64,000 bases of DNA from an uncultured Ligilactobacillus sp. GTDB lineage: Bacteria > Bacillota > Bacilli > Lactobacillales > Lactobacillaceae. Location: positions 1 to 64,000 of the forward strand of contig CALVCU010000003.1 of assembly GCA_944326135.1 (NCBI GenBank), written 5' to 3'. The notes under the pieces are model-generated. The model had not been told where the DNA came from and searched no databases. It saw nothing but the letters and a program-made list of their open reading frames with translations. Positions 48,169-56,275 of the stretch are shown piece by piece. Each line of letters opens with the position of its first letter. Within the stretch, counting starts at the first letter, position 1. A program made the position numbers and the translations under genes.

Positions 48169-49077
48169 TTACTTGCAGGTAAAATCATTAAAAATTTCAT
48201 CTAATTTAGGATGATGGAAATTATATATATTAGAAATCTGTTTTAAATATGTTATAGAAGCATATAAATATTCTTTGGCATCTGTAAATTCGAAAACTTT
48301 AAGAGCTGTTTTAATTTTTTCAAAACCGTTTTTTTGATTTGACAACATAAATACGATACCTGTACACAACTGGTAAACGTTCTTTTCAAATACCATTGAA
48401 GGTTCTAAATGAACATTAGTTAATTTTGTGATAATTCGGATAGCAGCCATCAAATCTTTATTATGAATGTAAAAGCCTAACATGATTGCCATGGTACGAA
48501 AACTTTCATTACCATATTCATGGAATAATTGGTAATTATCAAGGTTTTTAATAATACTTTTTTCCATTGCTTTAACAGTATCTACATTAAAAATAAAAAT
48601 AGTATTTTTAAAAAGAGTATGTTCATAATGAGTCCATAAATCACAACTCATTAAATAATTGTAGATTACTTTTTTGCTAGTAGGATCATATTCTTGTCCT
48701 TTTAAATTATTTAGAATTAATGTGACAACACATTCTAGATGGTAATATTCAGTTGTATTAGGATCTTCTTGATGATAGACCTGCAAAGTATGCTTGAGAT
48801 CTTCAAGTTTATGAATGTCTTGTTTAATTGAGGCAAGATGAATTTCTGTATTAACTTTATTAAAAAAGTTAGGGCAAAATCCACGTTCGATAAATAAAAA
48901 TTCTTCAAAATTAACATGCAAATTGTCTAGGATAGTTAAAAAATTATTGACAGAAGGTTGAGTTTTTCCTTCGATGAAACGAGAGTATGATGACTTAGTA
49001 ATAGTTGAGCTAGTTACTTGATCAATTGATAAATGTTTACTTTTTCGAATATTTGAAATTGTTTTACCAAAACTCAT
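48169..49077 (-). CDS. Rgg/GadR/MutR-type transcriptional regulator
   Basis: A 302-residue regulator with an N-terminal XRE helix-turn-helix (about 5-62: GKTISNIRKSKHLSIDQV, then TKSSYSRFIEGKTQPSVNNFL) and a long helical C-terminal domain like the peptide-binding repeats of Rgg proteins. Rgg regulators respond to short hydrophobic pheromones encoded nearby. The ATG at 49077 has AAAGGTG 7 bases upstream. A divergently encoded 18-residue hydrophobic peptide lies at 49248, and a dyad in the promoter gap could be its binding site. The acylase gene downstream may be co-transcribed. Confidence 0.82.
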   Translation of the reverse strand: MSFGKTISNIRKSKHLSIDQVTSSTITKSSYSRFIEGKTQPSVNNFLTILDNLHVNFEEFLFIERGFCPNFFNKVNTEIHLASIKQDIHKLEDLKHTLQVYHQEDPNTTEYYHLECVVTLILNNLKGQEYDPTSKKVIYNYLMSCDLWTHYEHTLFKNTIFIFNVDTVKAMEKSIIKNLDNYQLFHEYGNESFRTMAIMLGFYIHNKDLMAAIRIITKLTNVHLEPSMVFEKNVYQLCTGIVFMLSNQKNGFEKIKTALKVFEFTDAKEYLYASITYLKQISNIYNFHHPKLDEIFNDFTCK

Positions 49078-49159
49078 TTTTAACACCTTTATAAGTTTTT
49101 TTTGATATAAATATAATATTTAATTAAATAATAACTAAGAATAGTCAAATATGCAAATG

Positions 49160-49219
49160 TGGTAATTTAATACCAATTATGCAACTTTTGAACCTGTATT
49201 CATAAAATTGAATTATAAT
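49160..49219 (+). promoter_or_regulatory. Possible Rgg operator and activator-dependent promoter
   Basis: The dyad TGGTA (49160-49164) / TACCA (49171-49175) is flanked by two TGCA copies. About 40 bases downstream is TATAAT (49214-49219) without a recognisable -35 box. Such a layout fits a promoter that needs an activator. It reads towards the 18-residue peptide ORF, away from rgg. Confidence 0.4.
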
Positions 49220-49247
49220 AATAGACATAGGAGATAACCAATTAAAC

Positions 49248-49304
49248 ATGATAAATAATAAGGGGTATATTATATTATTTGTATTAATTTGGGGACTCTT
49301 ATGA
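49248..49304 (+). CDS. Candidate short hydrophobic peptide (pheromone-like)
   Basis: An 18-residue ORF, MINNKGYIILFVLIWGLL: short polar N-terminus, then a fully hydrophobic tail. This is the layout of SHP pheromone precursors that pair with Rgg regulators. It is divergent from the rgg gene at 48169-49077. The AGGAG at 49229-49233 is 14 bases before the ATG, longer than ideal, which lowers confidence. The transcript appears to run on through a hairpin to a terminator at 49505. Confidence 0.4.
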   Translation: MINNKGYIILFVLIWGLL

Positions 49305-49508
49305 GTAATGAAAGTATTAGGTTTAAGGAGAGAGCCTAATTAATGTTTCGGAAGAACGGAATTACTCCCTTATGTTGAATTTAGGGAAGGATTCAATATA
49401 GTAAAGGGAATAATACTTGGCAAGAACTGTAATATTTTTATTATAGTACGTAATTCTTGATTTAGTATAGTAAAAAAGTGGCCTAATTGTGAGGTCACTT
49501 TTTTTATT
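49305..49508 (+). other. Non-coding remainder after the peptide ORF with hairpin and terminator
   Basis: A long imperfect hairpin spans 49361-49414, with ATTA-TCCCTT / AAGGGA-ATAAT arms and TTGAAT/ATTCAA at the top. A bidirectional terminator AAAAAGTGGCCT/AGGTCACTTTTT lies at 49472-49505. A second tiny frame of 11 codons begins at 49343 after AAGGAG. No larger gene is present. Confidence 0.5.
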
Positions 49509-50060
49509 TTAATTTTGATTTACTAATGTAAGATGTTTATGGACTCTCAAGCCAATCCAAGTAGCTAGAATTGCTTTTAAAGTATCACCTGGAATAAAGG
49601 CTAAACCGGCAACTAATGCAGATTTAATTGAAATATGAGTGAACCATGCTAAAAAGAATGCACCAAAAGCATCAACAAAGGCTACTCCAAAGATCCATGT
49701 AATTAAAAATGTTACGAAAAATGTTTGATGATTTTTAAAATGAGATAGTGTAATTCCAATTAATAATGGAACAAAAAGCCAAGCAATCAAGTATCCACCT
49801 GAAGGAGAACAGAAAGAACTAGTTCCACCTGTTTGACCAGTTAGGAAGGGCATGCCTAATAAGACCATTAGTAAAAAAAGGCCCACGCTAAATGTTCCTT
49901 GCTTAGTTCCTAAAACAATAGCAGCAAGCATAACTCCTAGATTTTGCAATACAATAGGAACGGGGATGATACCAATTGGAATAGGTGGAATAAATCCCAA
50001 AACAATGATTATAGCAGTCATAATAGCAATGTGTGTCAATTGTATAGTATGTAATTTCAT
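49509..50060 (-). CDS. bioY: Biotin ECF transporter S component BioY
   Basis: A 183-residue membrane protein with six hydrophobic segments that binds biotin and works with the shared ECF energising module encoded elsewhere. Conserved BioY parts are IPIGIIPVPIVLQNLGVMLA, LFLLMVLLGMPFLTG, and TGGTSSFCSPSGGYLIAW with the Gly-rich ligand loop. AAAGGATGTG precedes the ATG at 50060. Its promoter is overlapped by a BirA operator, so biotin should repress it. birA lies divergently upstream. Confidence 0.94.
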   Translation of the reverse strand: MKLHTIQLTHIAIMTAIIIVLGFIPPIPIGIIPVPIVLQNLGVMLAAIVLGTKQGTFSVGLFLLMVLLGMPFLTGQTGGTSSFCSPSGGYLIAWLFVPLLIGITLSHFKNHQTFFVTFLITWIFGVAFVDAFGAFFLAWFTHISIKSALVAGLAFIPGDTLKAILATWIGLRVHKHLTLVNQN

Positions 50061-50086
50061 TTATTTCACATCCTTTGATGCTATGT

Positions 50087-50130
50087 ATTATAGTATATTG
50101 TTAACCAATAATCAAATTTACAGTTAACAA
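50087..50130 (-). promoter_or_regulatory. bioY promoter and BirA operator
   Basis: Operator arms TTGTTAACC (50098-50106) and AGTTAACAA (50122-50130) are 15 bases apart, matching the Firmicute BirA site (TTGTwAACC, N14-16, GGTTwACAA). They cover the minus-strand promoter TTGATT (50115-50110), 17 bases, TATAAT (50092-50087). Confidence 0.88.
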
Positions 50131-50168
50131 TAATAAAAATGAAAATCGATAATTATTATAGTTTGATT

Positions 50169-50197
50169 TTGGCAATATTTCTTCGACCTTGTATAAT
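50169..50197 (+). promoter_or_regulatory. birA promoter
   Basis: TTGGCA (50169-50174), 17 bases, TATAAT (50192-50197). It is outside the BirA operator, so birA itself is probably not biotin-repressed. Confidence 0.8.
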
Positions 50198-50228
50198 AAT
50201 AATAATTACTATTTTGGGAGTAAATATA

Positions 50229-51194
50229 ATGGATAAAAAACAAACGATTTTAAATGAATTATTTGAACATCAGAATCAATATTTTTCTGGTGATCAGTTA
50301 GCACAAAAATTGCATATGAGTCGTACAATGATTTGGAAATATATTAAAGCATTACAAGAGGATGGCTTTGAAATTGAAAGTAAAAAAAGTGCTGGCTATC
50401 GTTTAGTAAAGGGATATACTTTAAACGCAACTTTGATAAAAAATCGTTTGAATGATACTGTTGATGTCCAAACGTTTAAGACGATTGATTCAACTAATAC
50501 ATATTTAAAAAATTATTTGAGTCAAAATGTGCTTAATCGACCTTTAGCAATCATTGCAGAGCAACAAACCGCTGGCTATGGCAAATATAAGCGTGAATTT
50601 TATTCTCCGGATCACGGTGGTTTATATCTAAGTCTATCATTACCACTAGGAGACCAAAACATTGATCCATCATTGTTGACAACTAGTGTTGCAGTTGGTG
50701 TGATGCAAATGTTACAGAAATATTTTCCCAAACAATCATTTTCTGTTAAATGGGTTAATGATATTTACAAGGGTAATAAAAAAATTGTGGGAATATTGAC
50801 TGAAGCAACAACTGATCTTGAATCATTTTCACCTAGTGATGTGGTCATCGGCATTGGAATTAATTTGACAACGGAAAAATTCCCAGCTGAATTAAAAGAT
50901 AAAGTTGCAGCAGCAGGGAAAATTTTACCTGCAGATATTAATGAAATTGCAGCAGATTTAATTCAAAGATTGATTAAAATTTATTCAGATTATAAAACGG
51001 GAAAATATTTAGATTTTTATCGAATGCATCTTAATTTACTTGATAATGTAGTTACCTTACAAGTTGGAAATAAAAAAATTAAAGGGAAAGTCTTAGGAAT
51101 TAATGATCAAGGCGGATTGATTATTGAAGATAACAAAACAGGCGATGTTAAGGCATATTATTCTGGAGAAGTACAAAAAGTTCTACATGAATAA
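50229..51194 (+). CDS. birA: Bifunctional biotin-protein ligase / biotin operon repressor BirA
   Basis: Attaches biotin to carboxylase carriers and, when loaded with biotinyl-AMP, represses bioY. The N-terminal winged helix (about 1-65) includes YFSGDQLAQKLHMSRTMIWK. The ligase domain shows GYGKYKREFYSP in place of the usual GRGRxxR loop, then KWVNDIYKGNKKIVGILTEA, and a C-terminal SH3-like domain. I start at the ATG at 50229 with GGGAG 8 bases upstream, giving 321 residues. The frame from 50139 has no ribosome site. Confidence 0.93.
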   Translation: MDKKQTILNELFEHQNQYFSGDQLAQKLHMSRTMIWKYIKALQEDGFEIESKKSAGYRLVKGYTLNATLIKNRLNDTVDVQTFKTIDSTNTYLKNYLSQNVLNRPLAIIAEQQTAGYGKYKREFYSPDHGGLYLSLSLPLGDQNIDPSLLTTSVAVGVMQMLQKYFPKQSFSVKWVNDIYKGNKKIVGILTEATTDLESFSPSDVVIGIGINLTTEKFPAELKDKVAAAGKILPADINEIAADLIQRLIKIYSDYKTGKYLDFYRMHLNLLDNVVTLQVGNKKIKGKVLGINDQGGLIIEDNKTGDVKAYYSGEVQKVLHE

Positions 51195-51220
51195 TGATAT
51201 GTTAATAAACTAGAAACGGG

Positions 51221-52057
51221 GTGATTGCCATCAAAAATGTTTTTTTGATTGAAGATTTATCCAGTTTAAATAGCATTTCGTTAAATGTTGCAACTCCAAT
51301 TGTTGCAAGCTTTGGATTACGTGCACTACCTATTCCGGTACAAATATTTACCACTCAAAGTGAATCAGACGAAGAAATACAATGTGTTAGTTCAATTGAA
51401 TGGTTACATAAAACATTAGAAAGTGCTCATCGACAATTTAAAAAGCAATTAAATTATGGTTTAGTCGGATATTTAGGAAAAGAAGAAATTATAACGGAAA
51501 TTTTACATACAAGATTATTGGATGATTTAGATCTTCTTTTGGTTGATCCAGTAATGGCTGATGAGGGAAAATATTATCCAATGTTAAATGAGCGATATCT
51601 TGGAAAATTAAAGGAATTGGTTAAACGAGCAGATATTATAACTCCTAATTTAACTGAATTAGCATTCTTAACAGGAGAAAGATATGTTCAACAGCCATCG
51701 CTGACACAAGTTAAACAACAGGTGCAAAAATTGCACAGAATGTCAAAAAAGGATGCTACAATTATTGTTACTGGGATTGAACAAGTAAATCAAATTGGAT
51801 GTTTATGGAGTAATGGTGTTTCACATGGAACATTTTATTTAGAAAAAATTCCAGGACATTTTTATGGTACAGGAGATGCCTTTGCGGCAATGCTTTTTAG
51901 TGAGATGATTACTCAGAAAAATTTAGCTGAAATTATTCCTAGTGTTATGAAGAGCTTACAAATGGCGGTTGAAGATACTCTTTCAGATCAAAATGATTTA
52001 AAATTAGGAATAGATATAACGAGAATTTTACAATGCAATCAGTATAGAGGTGAATAA
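51221..52057 (+). CDS. Pyridoxamine/pyridoxal kinase-like protein
   Basis: Ribokinase-fold vitamin B6 kinase. It has IEDLSSLNSISLNVATPIVASFG-type N-terminal residues, DLLLVDPVMADEGKYYP, ITPNLTELAFLTG and the anion-hole motif GTGDAFAAML with the catalytic Asp. The start is uncertain. The GTG at 51221 lies inside the Shine-Dalgarno GGGGTGA (51218-51224). Family alignment and spacing would favour an ATC codon at 51230. It shares an operon with a DUF436 gene and an ECF S component, which supports a B6 salvage role. Note a parS-like sequence at 51817. Confidence 0.82.
   Translation: MIAIKNVFLIEDLSSLNSISLNVATPIVASFGLRALPIPVQIFTTQSESDEEIQCVSSIEWLHKTLESAHRQFKKQLNYGLVGYLGKEEIITEILHTRLLDDLDLLLVDPVMADEGKYYPMLNERYLGKLKELVKRADIITPNLTELAFLTGERYVQQPSLTQVKQQVQKLHRMSKKDATIIVTGIEQVNQIGCLWSNGVSHGTFYLEKIPGHFYGTGDAFAAMLFSEMITQKNLAEIIPSVMKSLQMAVEDTLSDQNDLKLGIDITRILQCNQYRGE
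51817..51832 (-). other. parS: parS-like ParB binding site
   Basis: TGTTCCATGTGAAACA on the minus strand, one base from the main Bacillus parS TGTTCCACGTGAAACA. It is inside the coding region of the pyridoxal kinase-like gene. Confidence 0.65.
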
Positions 52058-52058
52058 A

Positions 52059-52643
52059 ATGGATTTAGCAAAGATTAAGCAAGATCTAACAGCAGTGTTA
52101 ACTGATTATTTTAATAACGATAAATTTGAATTGAAGCCAGGTTCATTATTTGTAGTTGGATGCAGTACAAGCATGATTCGAGGAGAATGGATGGGAACTG
52201 ATTCAGCTTTATCAATTGGAAAAACAGTGTATGAAACTTTACAAGAATTTCTTAAACCACGTAAAATTGACTTAGCAATTCAAGGATGTGAACATATTAA
52301 CCGAGCTTTGCTAATGGAACGTGGAGTAGCAGAAAAGCATGATTTTGAAATTGTGTCAGTAATGCCATCAATGCATGCTGGTGGTGGAACGCAAGTAGCT
52401 GCTTATGAAGCAATGCAAGATCCAGTAGAAGTAGAGCATATTGTTGCTCAAGGTGGTATTGATATTGGCGGAACTGATATTGGAATGCATGTTAAATTTG
52501 TACAAGTTCCAGTAAGATTAAATCATCATAAGGTTGGTGCTGCAAATGTAACTGGATTATATACGCGTTCTAAATTAATCGGAGGACATCGTGCATTATA
52601 TACTTTTTCTGATGAAAATAAAATAGATCATGGAATGAACTAG
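52059..52643 (+). CDS. DUF436 / YwlG family protein
   Basis: A 194-residue conserved protein of the YwlG (TIGR01440) family, whose function is not established. Recognisable parts are LFVVGCSTSMIRGEWMGTDS, IDLAIQGCEHINRALLMER, PSMHAGGGTQVAAYE, and AQGGIDIGGTDIGMHVKFVQ (pieces). The ATG at 52059 has GAGG 8 bases before it and follows the kinase stop by one base. Operon position with a B6-type kinase and ECF component is the only clue to its role. Confidence 0.88.
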   Translation: MDLAKIKQDLTAVLTDYFNNDKFELKPGSLFVVGCSTSMIRGEWMGTDSALSIGKTVYETLQEFLKPRKIDLAIQGCEHINRALLMERGVAEKHDFEIVSVMPSMHAGGGTQVAAYEAMQDPVEVEHIVAQGGIDIGGTDIGMHVKFVQVPVRLNHHKVGAANVTGLYTRSKLIGGHRALYTFSDENKIDHGMN

Positions 52644-52644
52644 G

Positions 52645-53145
52645 ATGGGAAATAGTAAGCTTAAAACAACAGTCATTACGGCATTATTAACAGCATTGAA
52701 TATTGTGATCAGTCGTATTTTGATTATTCCAATTCCATTTACACATGGAAATATCAATTTATGTGATGCGGGAATTTTCATTGTGGCTTTATTGTACGGA
52801 CCCTGGGCAGGACTTTTTACAGGAGCACTTTCTGGTTTTGTTTTAGATTTAATTTCAGGATATAGCCAGTACATGTTTTTTTCATTACTTATTCATGGTT
52901 TAGAAGGCTGGATTGTAGGAAAAATTGCACAAAAAGAAAACATCAAGTTCCAATGGAGAATTGTTAGTGCAATGATAATGGGTGTGATTATTATGGTAAG
53001 TGGATATTTTTGCGCCGATTCAATTTTGTATAACATTTCTGTTGGAGCATTAGCAATTCCTATAAACTGTATCCAAGGAATTGCTGGTATTATTGTGGCA
53101 TGGATTATAGTTCCTATTTTAAAAAGGACAATTAAATTATTATGA
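52645..53145 (+). CDS. ECF transporter S component (vitamin, probably B6-type)
   Basis: A 166-residue membrane protein with about six hydrophobic segments and the ECF S-component features TALNIVISRILIIPIPFTHG, DAGIFIVALLYGPWAG and GALSGFVLDLISGYSQYM. Similar proteins (PdxU/HmpT/ThiW groups) bring in pyridoxine or thiamine precursors. The start is one base after the DUF436 stop, so it is co-translated. The neighbouring kinase makes a B6 vitamer the best guess. Confidence 0.8.
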   Translation: MGNSKLKTTVITALLTALNIVISRILIIPIPFTHGNINLCDAGIFIVALLYGPWAGLFTGALSGFVLDLISGYSQYMFFSLLIHGLEGWIVGKIAQKENIKFQWRIVSAMIMGVIIMVSGYFCADSILYNISVGALAIPINCIQGIAGIIVAWIIVPILKRTIKLL

Positions 53146-53160
53146 TTTTTGAAGTATAAG

Positions 53161-53187
53161 GAGAAGGATTTTACTTCTCTTTTTTTA
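53161..53187 (+). terminator. Terminator after the ECF S component
   Basis: GAGAAG (53161-53166), 7-base loop, CTTCTC (53174-53179), then eight T residues. Confidence 0.85.
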
Positions 53188-53232
53188 TGAATAAATTTAA
53201 AATGTAGTTTGATTAAAAAAATAAATTGATGA

Positions 53233-53563
53233 TTGACAAAAATTAAAAAGTGATTATAATCATTAAATAAATATTAATCAAAAACGTATCGAAAAGCAGA
53301 GTAAAAAAATTAAAATTTTCAGAGAGCTTCTGGATGGTGCAAGGAAGTAATTGAGATTTTTTGAAGATGGGCTTGGAATGGCACTAATAAATTATTAGTT
53401 AGTGACGGGGTTGCATCCGTTAATCATGCAAGGTTATTCCTAATTTAGAAGCATTAGGAGCAACTTGTTGAGGCTATTTGCTGTGAAGAAATAGCGAAAA
53501 AAGGTGGCAACACGATATAACGAATCGTCCTTTACCAATTTTGGTAAAGGACGATTTTTTTTT
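53233..53563 (+). promoter_or_regulatory. Methionine T-box leader of the metQNI operon
   Basis: Promoter TTGACA (53233-53238), 16 bases, TATAAT (53255-53260). The leader has stem I features (GAGTA, AGAGAGCTTC, GGATGGTGCAA) and a specifier loop GAAG-ATG-G, so the codon is AUG (Met). The T-box AAGGTGGCAACACG is at about 53501-53514. The terminator is ATCGTCCTTTACC (53524-53536) with GGTAAAGGACGAT (53543-53555), then T8. Uncharged tRNA-Met should favour the antiterminator and open the methionine uptake operon. The T-box reads UGGC, which would pair with a discriminator G, a small oddity for Met. Confidence 0.9.
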
Positions 53564-53602
53564 GATAAATATTTAATTAATAGACAAGGGGAGCGATCGT
53601 TA

Positions 53603-54463
53603 ATGAGTAGAAAACATCATTGGGGATTAATTTGGACAACTATTATTGTTGTTGGAACATTAATTGTAACAGGATTTTTATTTGCACAGCAACACAATGC
53701 CAATAATTCAAAAACAGTTACTGTTGGTATTGTTGGAAATGATAAGGGAACACAAGCGATTTGGCAACAGGTTGCGAAAACTGCAAAAGAAAAGTATGGA
53801 ATTACAGTTCAAACACGTGTGTTTACAGATTATAACCAACTTAATAAAGCAGTTAAGGAGGGAAATATCGATTTAAATGCTTTTCAACACTATGCTTTCT
53901 TAAAAGATTGGAATAAGAAGAATCATGGTGATTTGGTAGCGATTGGGGAAACAATTATTTCACCAATCAGAATTTATTCTAAAAAATATCACAGTTTAGA
54001 TGAACTGCCATATAACGCAGTAGTAGCTATTCCTAATGATCCTTCTAATGAAAGTCGGGCATTATTTGTTTTAAAAAATGCTGGCTTAATCAAATTAGAT
54101 AAAAAAGCTGGTAGTTTAGCAACTATTGCAGATGTAAAAGGAAGTTCAAAGGGAATTAAAATTAAAGAATTAGCTGCTGATCAGACTGCACGCTCATTAA
54201 GTGATGTGGATGCAGCAATTGTCAATAATGATTTTGTAAAACCAGCAGGACTTGGGCCTAAGCAGACAATTTATATTGAACCAGTTAATCAAGATTCGCA
54301 TCAATGGATCAATATTATTGTGGCACGGAAGCAAGATCAAAATAAGCGAGTATATCAAGATGTGGTCAAGGCATATCAAACAACAGCCGTACGAAAATTA
54401 TATAAACACTACTATGGAAATACTGATATTCCAGTATGGAAAAAAGGGAAGGAGAATCAGTAA
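53603..54463 (+). CDS. metQ: Methionine ABC transporter substrate-binding protein
   Basis: NlpA/MetQ-family binding protein. It has VGIVGNDKGTQAIWQQVAK at the N-terminal side, DLNAFQHYAFLKDWNKK, VAIPNDPSNESRALFVLKNAG and DVDAAIVNNDFVKPAGL (family motifs). The N-terminus has one membrane helix (about 8-27) but no lipobox cysteine. It therefore seems to be held by an uncleaved anchor rather than as a lipoprotein. The ATG at 53603 has AGGGGAG 9 bases upstream. The frame from 53504 reads through the T-box terminator and is not real. 286 residues. The stop overlaps metN as TAATG. Confidence 0.92.
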   Translation: MSRKHHWGLIWTTIIVVGTLIVTGFLFAQQHNANNSKTVTVGIVGNDKGTQAIWQQVAKTAKEKYGITVQTRVFTDYNQLNKAVKEGNIDLNAFQHYAFLKDWNKKNHGDLVAIGETIISPIRIYSKKYHSLDELPYNAVVAIPNDPSNESRALFVLKNAGLIKLDKKAGSLATIADVKGSSKGIKIKELAADQTARSLSDVDAAIVNNDFVKPAGLGPKQTIYIEPVNQDSHQWINIIVARKQDQNKRVYQDVVKAYQTTAVRKLYKHYYGNTDIPVWKKGKENQ

Positions 54464-55536
54464 TGGAAAATTTAATCGAATTAAAAAATATTAGTGTTCG
54501 TTTTGGAACGAAAAATACTCCGACTGATGCAGTAAAAAATGCTACTTTATCAGTTGCTAAGGGAGATATTTATGGAATTGTCGGTTATTCAGGAGCGGGG
54601 AAATCAACGTTATCGCGAACGATTAATCTATTACAAAAGCCTACCAGTGGAACAGTTAGGGTAAATAACACAATTTTCTTTGATGAGGGAAAACAACAGA
54701 TCTCAACGAAAGAACTACAACAACAACGTCAAAAAATAGGTATGATTTTTCAGCATTTTAACTTATTAAATGAAATGACGGTTGCTGAAAACATTGAATT
54801 TGCATTATATTACAGTAAACTTTCGGCACAAGCATTGACTAACAAAGTAAAAAATTTACTGAAATTAGTGGATTTAGAAGATAAGGCTGATTTTTATCCA
54901 GCGCAATTATCAGGTGGTGAACAACAGCGAGTAGCAATTGCCCGTGCATTAGCAAATGATCCTTCGATTCTGATTTCGGATGAGTCAACTTCTGCACTTG
55001 ATCCGCAAAATACGACACAAATCTTAGAATTGCTAAGAAAATTAAATCAACAGTATGGGTTAACAATTTTACTAATTACACATGAAATGGATGTTGTAAA
55101 ACAAATTGCAAATAAAATTGCAATTATGCAGCATGGAGAAATTATTGAACAGGGAAAACTAGAAGAAATTTATTTTCATCCACGAGAAGAATTGACGAAG
55201 CAATTTGTTGGCGGTTCATTAGCAGCACTTCAAGTGTTACGTTCATTTAATTTAAAACCACTAAGTACTAACGAGCGTTTGTATAAATTAGTATTTAAGG
55301 CAGCTACAATTACACAGTCGATTATTCTTGATCTTTATAAAGAATTAGCGGTAGATGTTTCAATGCTTTATGGAAATATTGAAATTTTAGATAATGCACC
55401 AGTAGGAACAATGATTGTTTTAGTTACTGGTGAAAAAATGAAACTTGATGAAGTTCCATCATTATTAAAAAAACGTAATGTTGAAGTTATTAAAATAGAT
55501 GATCGGAGGGTTTGGGATGACACATTTAATAGCTAA
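54463..55536 (+). CDS. metN: Methionine ABC transporter ATP-binding protein
   Basis: ATPase of the MetNIQ importer. Walker A is GYSGAGKST (about 40-48), the signature LSGGEQQRVAIARAL and Walker B SILISDEST. The C-terminal NIL ligand-sensing domain covers about residues 265-350. The ATG at 54463 has AAGGAG 8 bases upstream; the longer frame from 54436 lies inside metQ. It overlaps metI by 20 bases. Confidence 0.95.
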   Translation: MENLIELKNISVRFGTKNTPTDAVKNATLSVAKGDIYGIVGYSGAGKSTLSRTINLLQKPTSGTVRVNNTIFFDEGKQQISTKELQQQRQKIGMIFQHFNLLNEMTVAENIEFALYYSKLSAQALTNKVKNLLKLVDLEDKADFYPAQLSGGEQQRVAIARALANDPSILISDESTSALDPQNTTQILELLRKLNQQYGLTILLITHEMDVVKQIANKIAIMQHGEIIEQGKLEEIYFHPREELTKQFVGGSLAALQVLRSFNLKPLSTNERLYKLVFKAATITQSIILDLYKELAVDVSMLYGNIEILDNAPVGTMIVLVTGEKMKLDEVPSLLKKRNVEVIKIDDRRVWDDTFNS

Positions 55537-56218
55537 GTATTTACCAAATGTATACAACTTGGGATGGACAGGTGATGCAGGTTGGGGAACTGCAATTGGT
55601 CAAACACTTATTATGACTTATTTTCCAGCAATAATTGGTGGTTGTTTAGGATTAATTTTTGGAGTTTTATTAGTTGTTACTAAACCTGATGGAATCATGG
55701 CTAATCATTTTTGGTATTCTGTTTGTGATAAAATTGTTTCTCTTTTTCGAGCAGTACCATTTATTATTTTATTAGCTTTTATTGCACCATTTACCCAATG
55801 GATTGTAGGAACACAGATTGGAACGATTGCAGCTATTGTACCATTATCACTAGGCGTTTTTCCATTTTATGCACGTCAAATTCAAGCTACATTAGAAAGT
55901 GTCAGTTTTGATAAAATCGAAGCGGCTCAAGCATTAGGAGTTAGTAAATGGAATATTATTATTGATGTGTACTTAAAAGAAGCAAGAGCAGAAATTATTA
56001 GAGTATCAACTGTTACACTTATTAGTTTAATTGGTTTGACTGCAATGGCCGGTGCGATTGGTGCTGGTGGATTAGGAAATATTGCGATTACATATGGATA
56101 TGATCGTTTTAATAATGATGTGACTTGTATTGCAACGTTAATTATCTTGATTTTTGTTTTAATTATTCAATTGACGGGTGACTTTTTAGCAGTTAGATTG
56201 AATCATCAGAAAAAATAA
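55517..56218 (+). CDS. metI: Methionine ABC transporter permease
   Basis: Membrane subunit of the methionine importer with five membrane helices. The ABC-permease motif is EAAQALGVSKWNIIIDVYLKEA, and GLTAMAGAIGAGGLGNIAITYGY is typical of MetI. The ATG at 55517 with GGAGGG 6 bases before gives 233 residues. It is the last gene of the T-box-controlled metQNI operon. Confidence 0.95.
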   Translation: MTHLIAKYLPNVYNLGWTGDAGWGTAIGQTLIMTYFPAIIGGCLGLIFGVLLVVTKPDGIMANHFWYSVCDKIVSLFRAVPFIILLAFIAPFTQWIVGTQIGTIAAIVPLSLGVFPFYARQIQATLESVSFDKIEAAQALGVSKWNIIIDVYLKEARAEIIRVSTVTLISLIGLTAMAGAIGAGGLGNIAITYGYDRFNNDVTCIATLIILIFVLIIQLTGDFLAVRLNHQKK

Positions 56219-56230
56219 TATGATTTTTTT

Positions 56231-56266
56231 AAGATATTAGTTAAAAGGTTAACTAATATCTTTTTT
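56231..56266. terminator. Terminator after metI
   Basis: AGATATTAGTTAA with TTAACTAATATCT (56232-56261 region), followed by TTTTTT. Confidence 0.9.
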
Positions 56267-56275
56267 ATTATATGA

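Noticed and set aside
53504-53602. N-terminal extension of metQ
   Set aside because: This part of the frame is the T-box antiterminator/terminator; the real start at 53603 has its own ribosome site.
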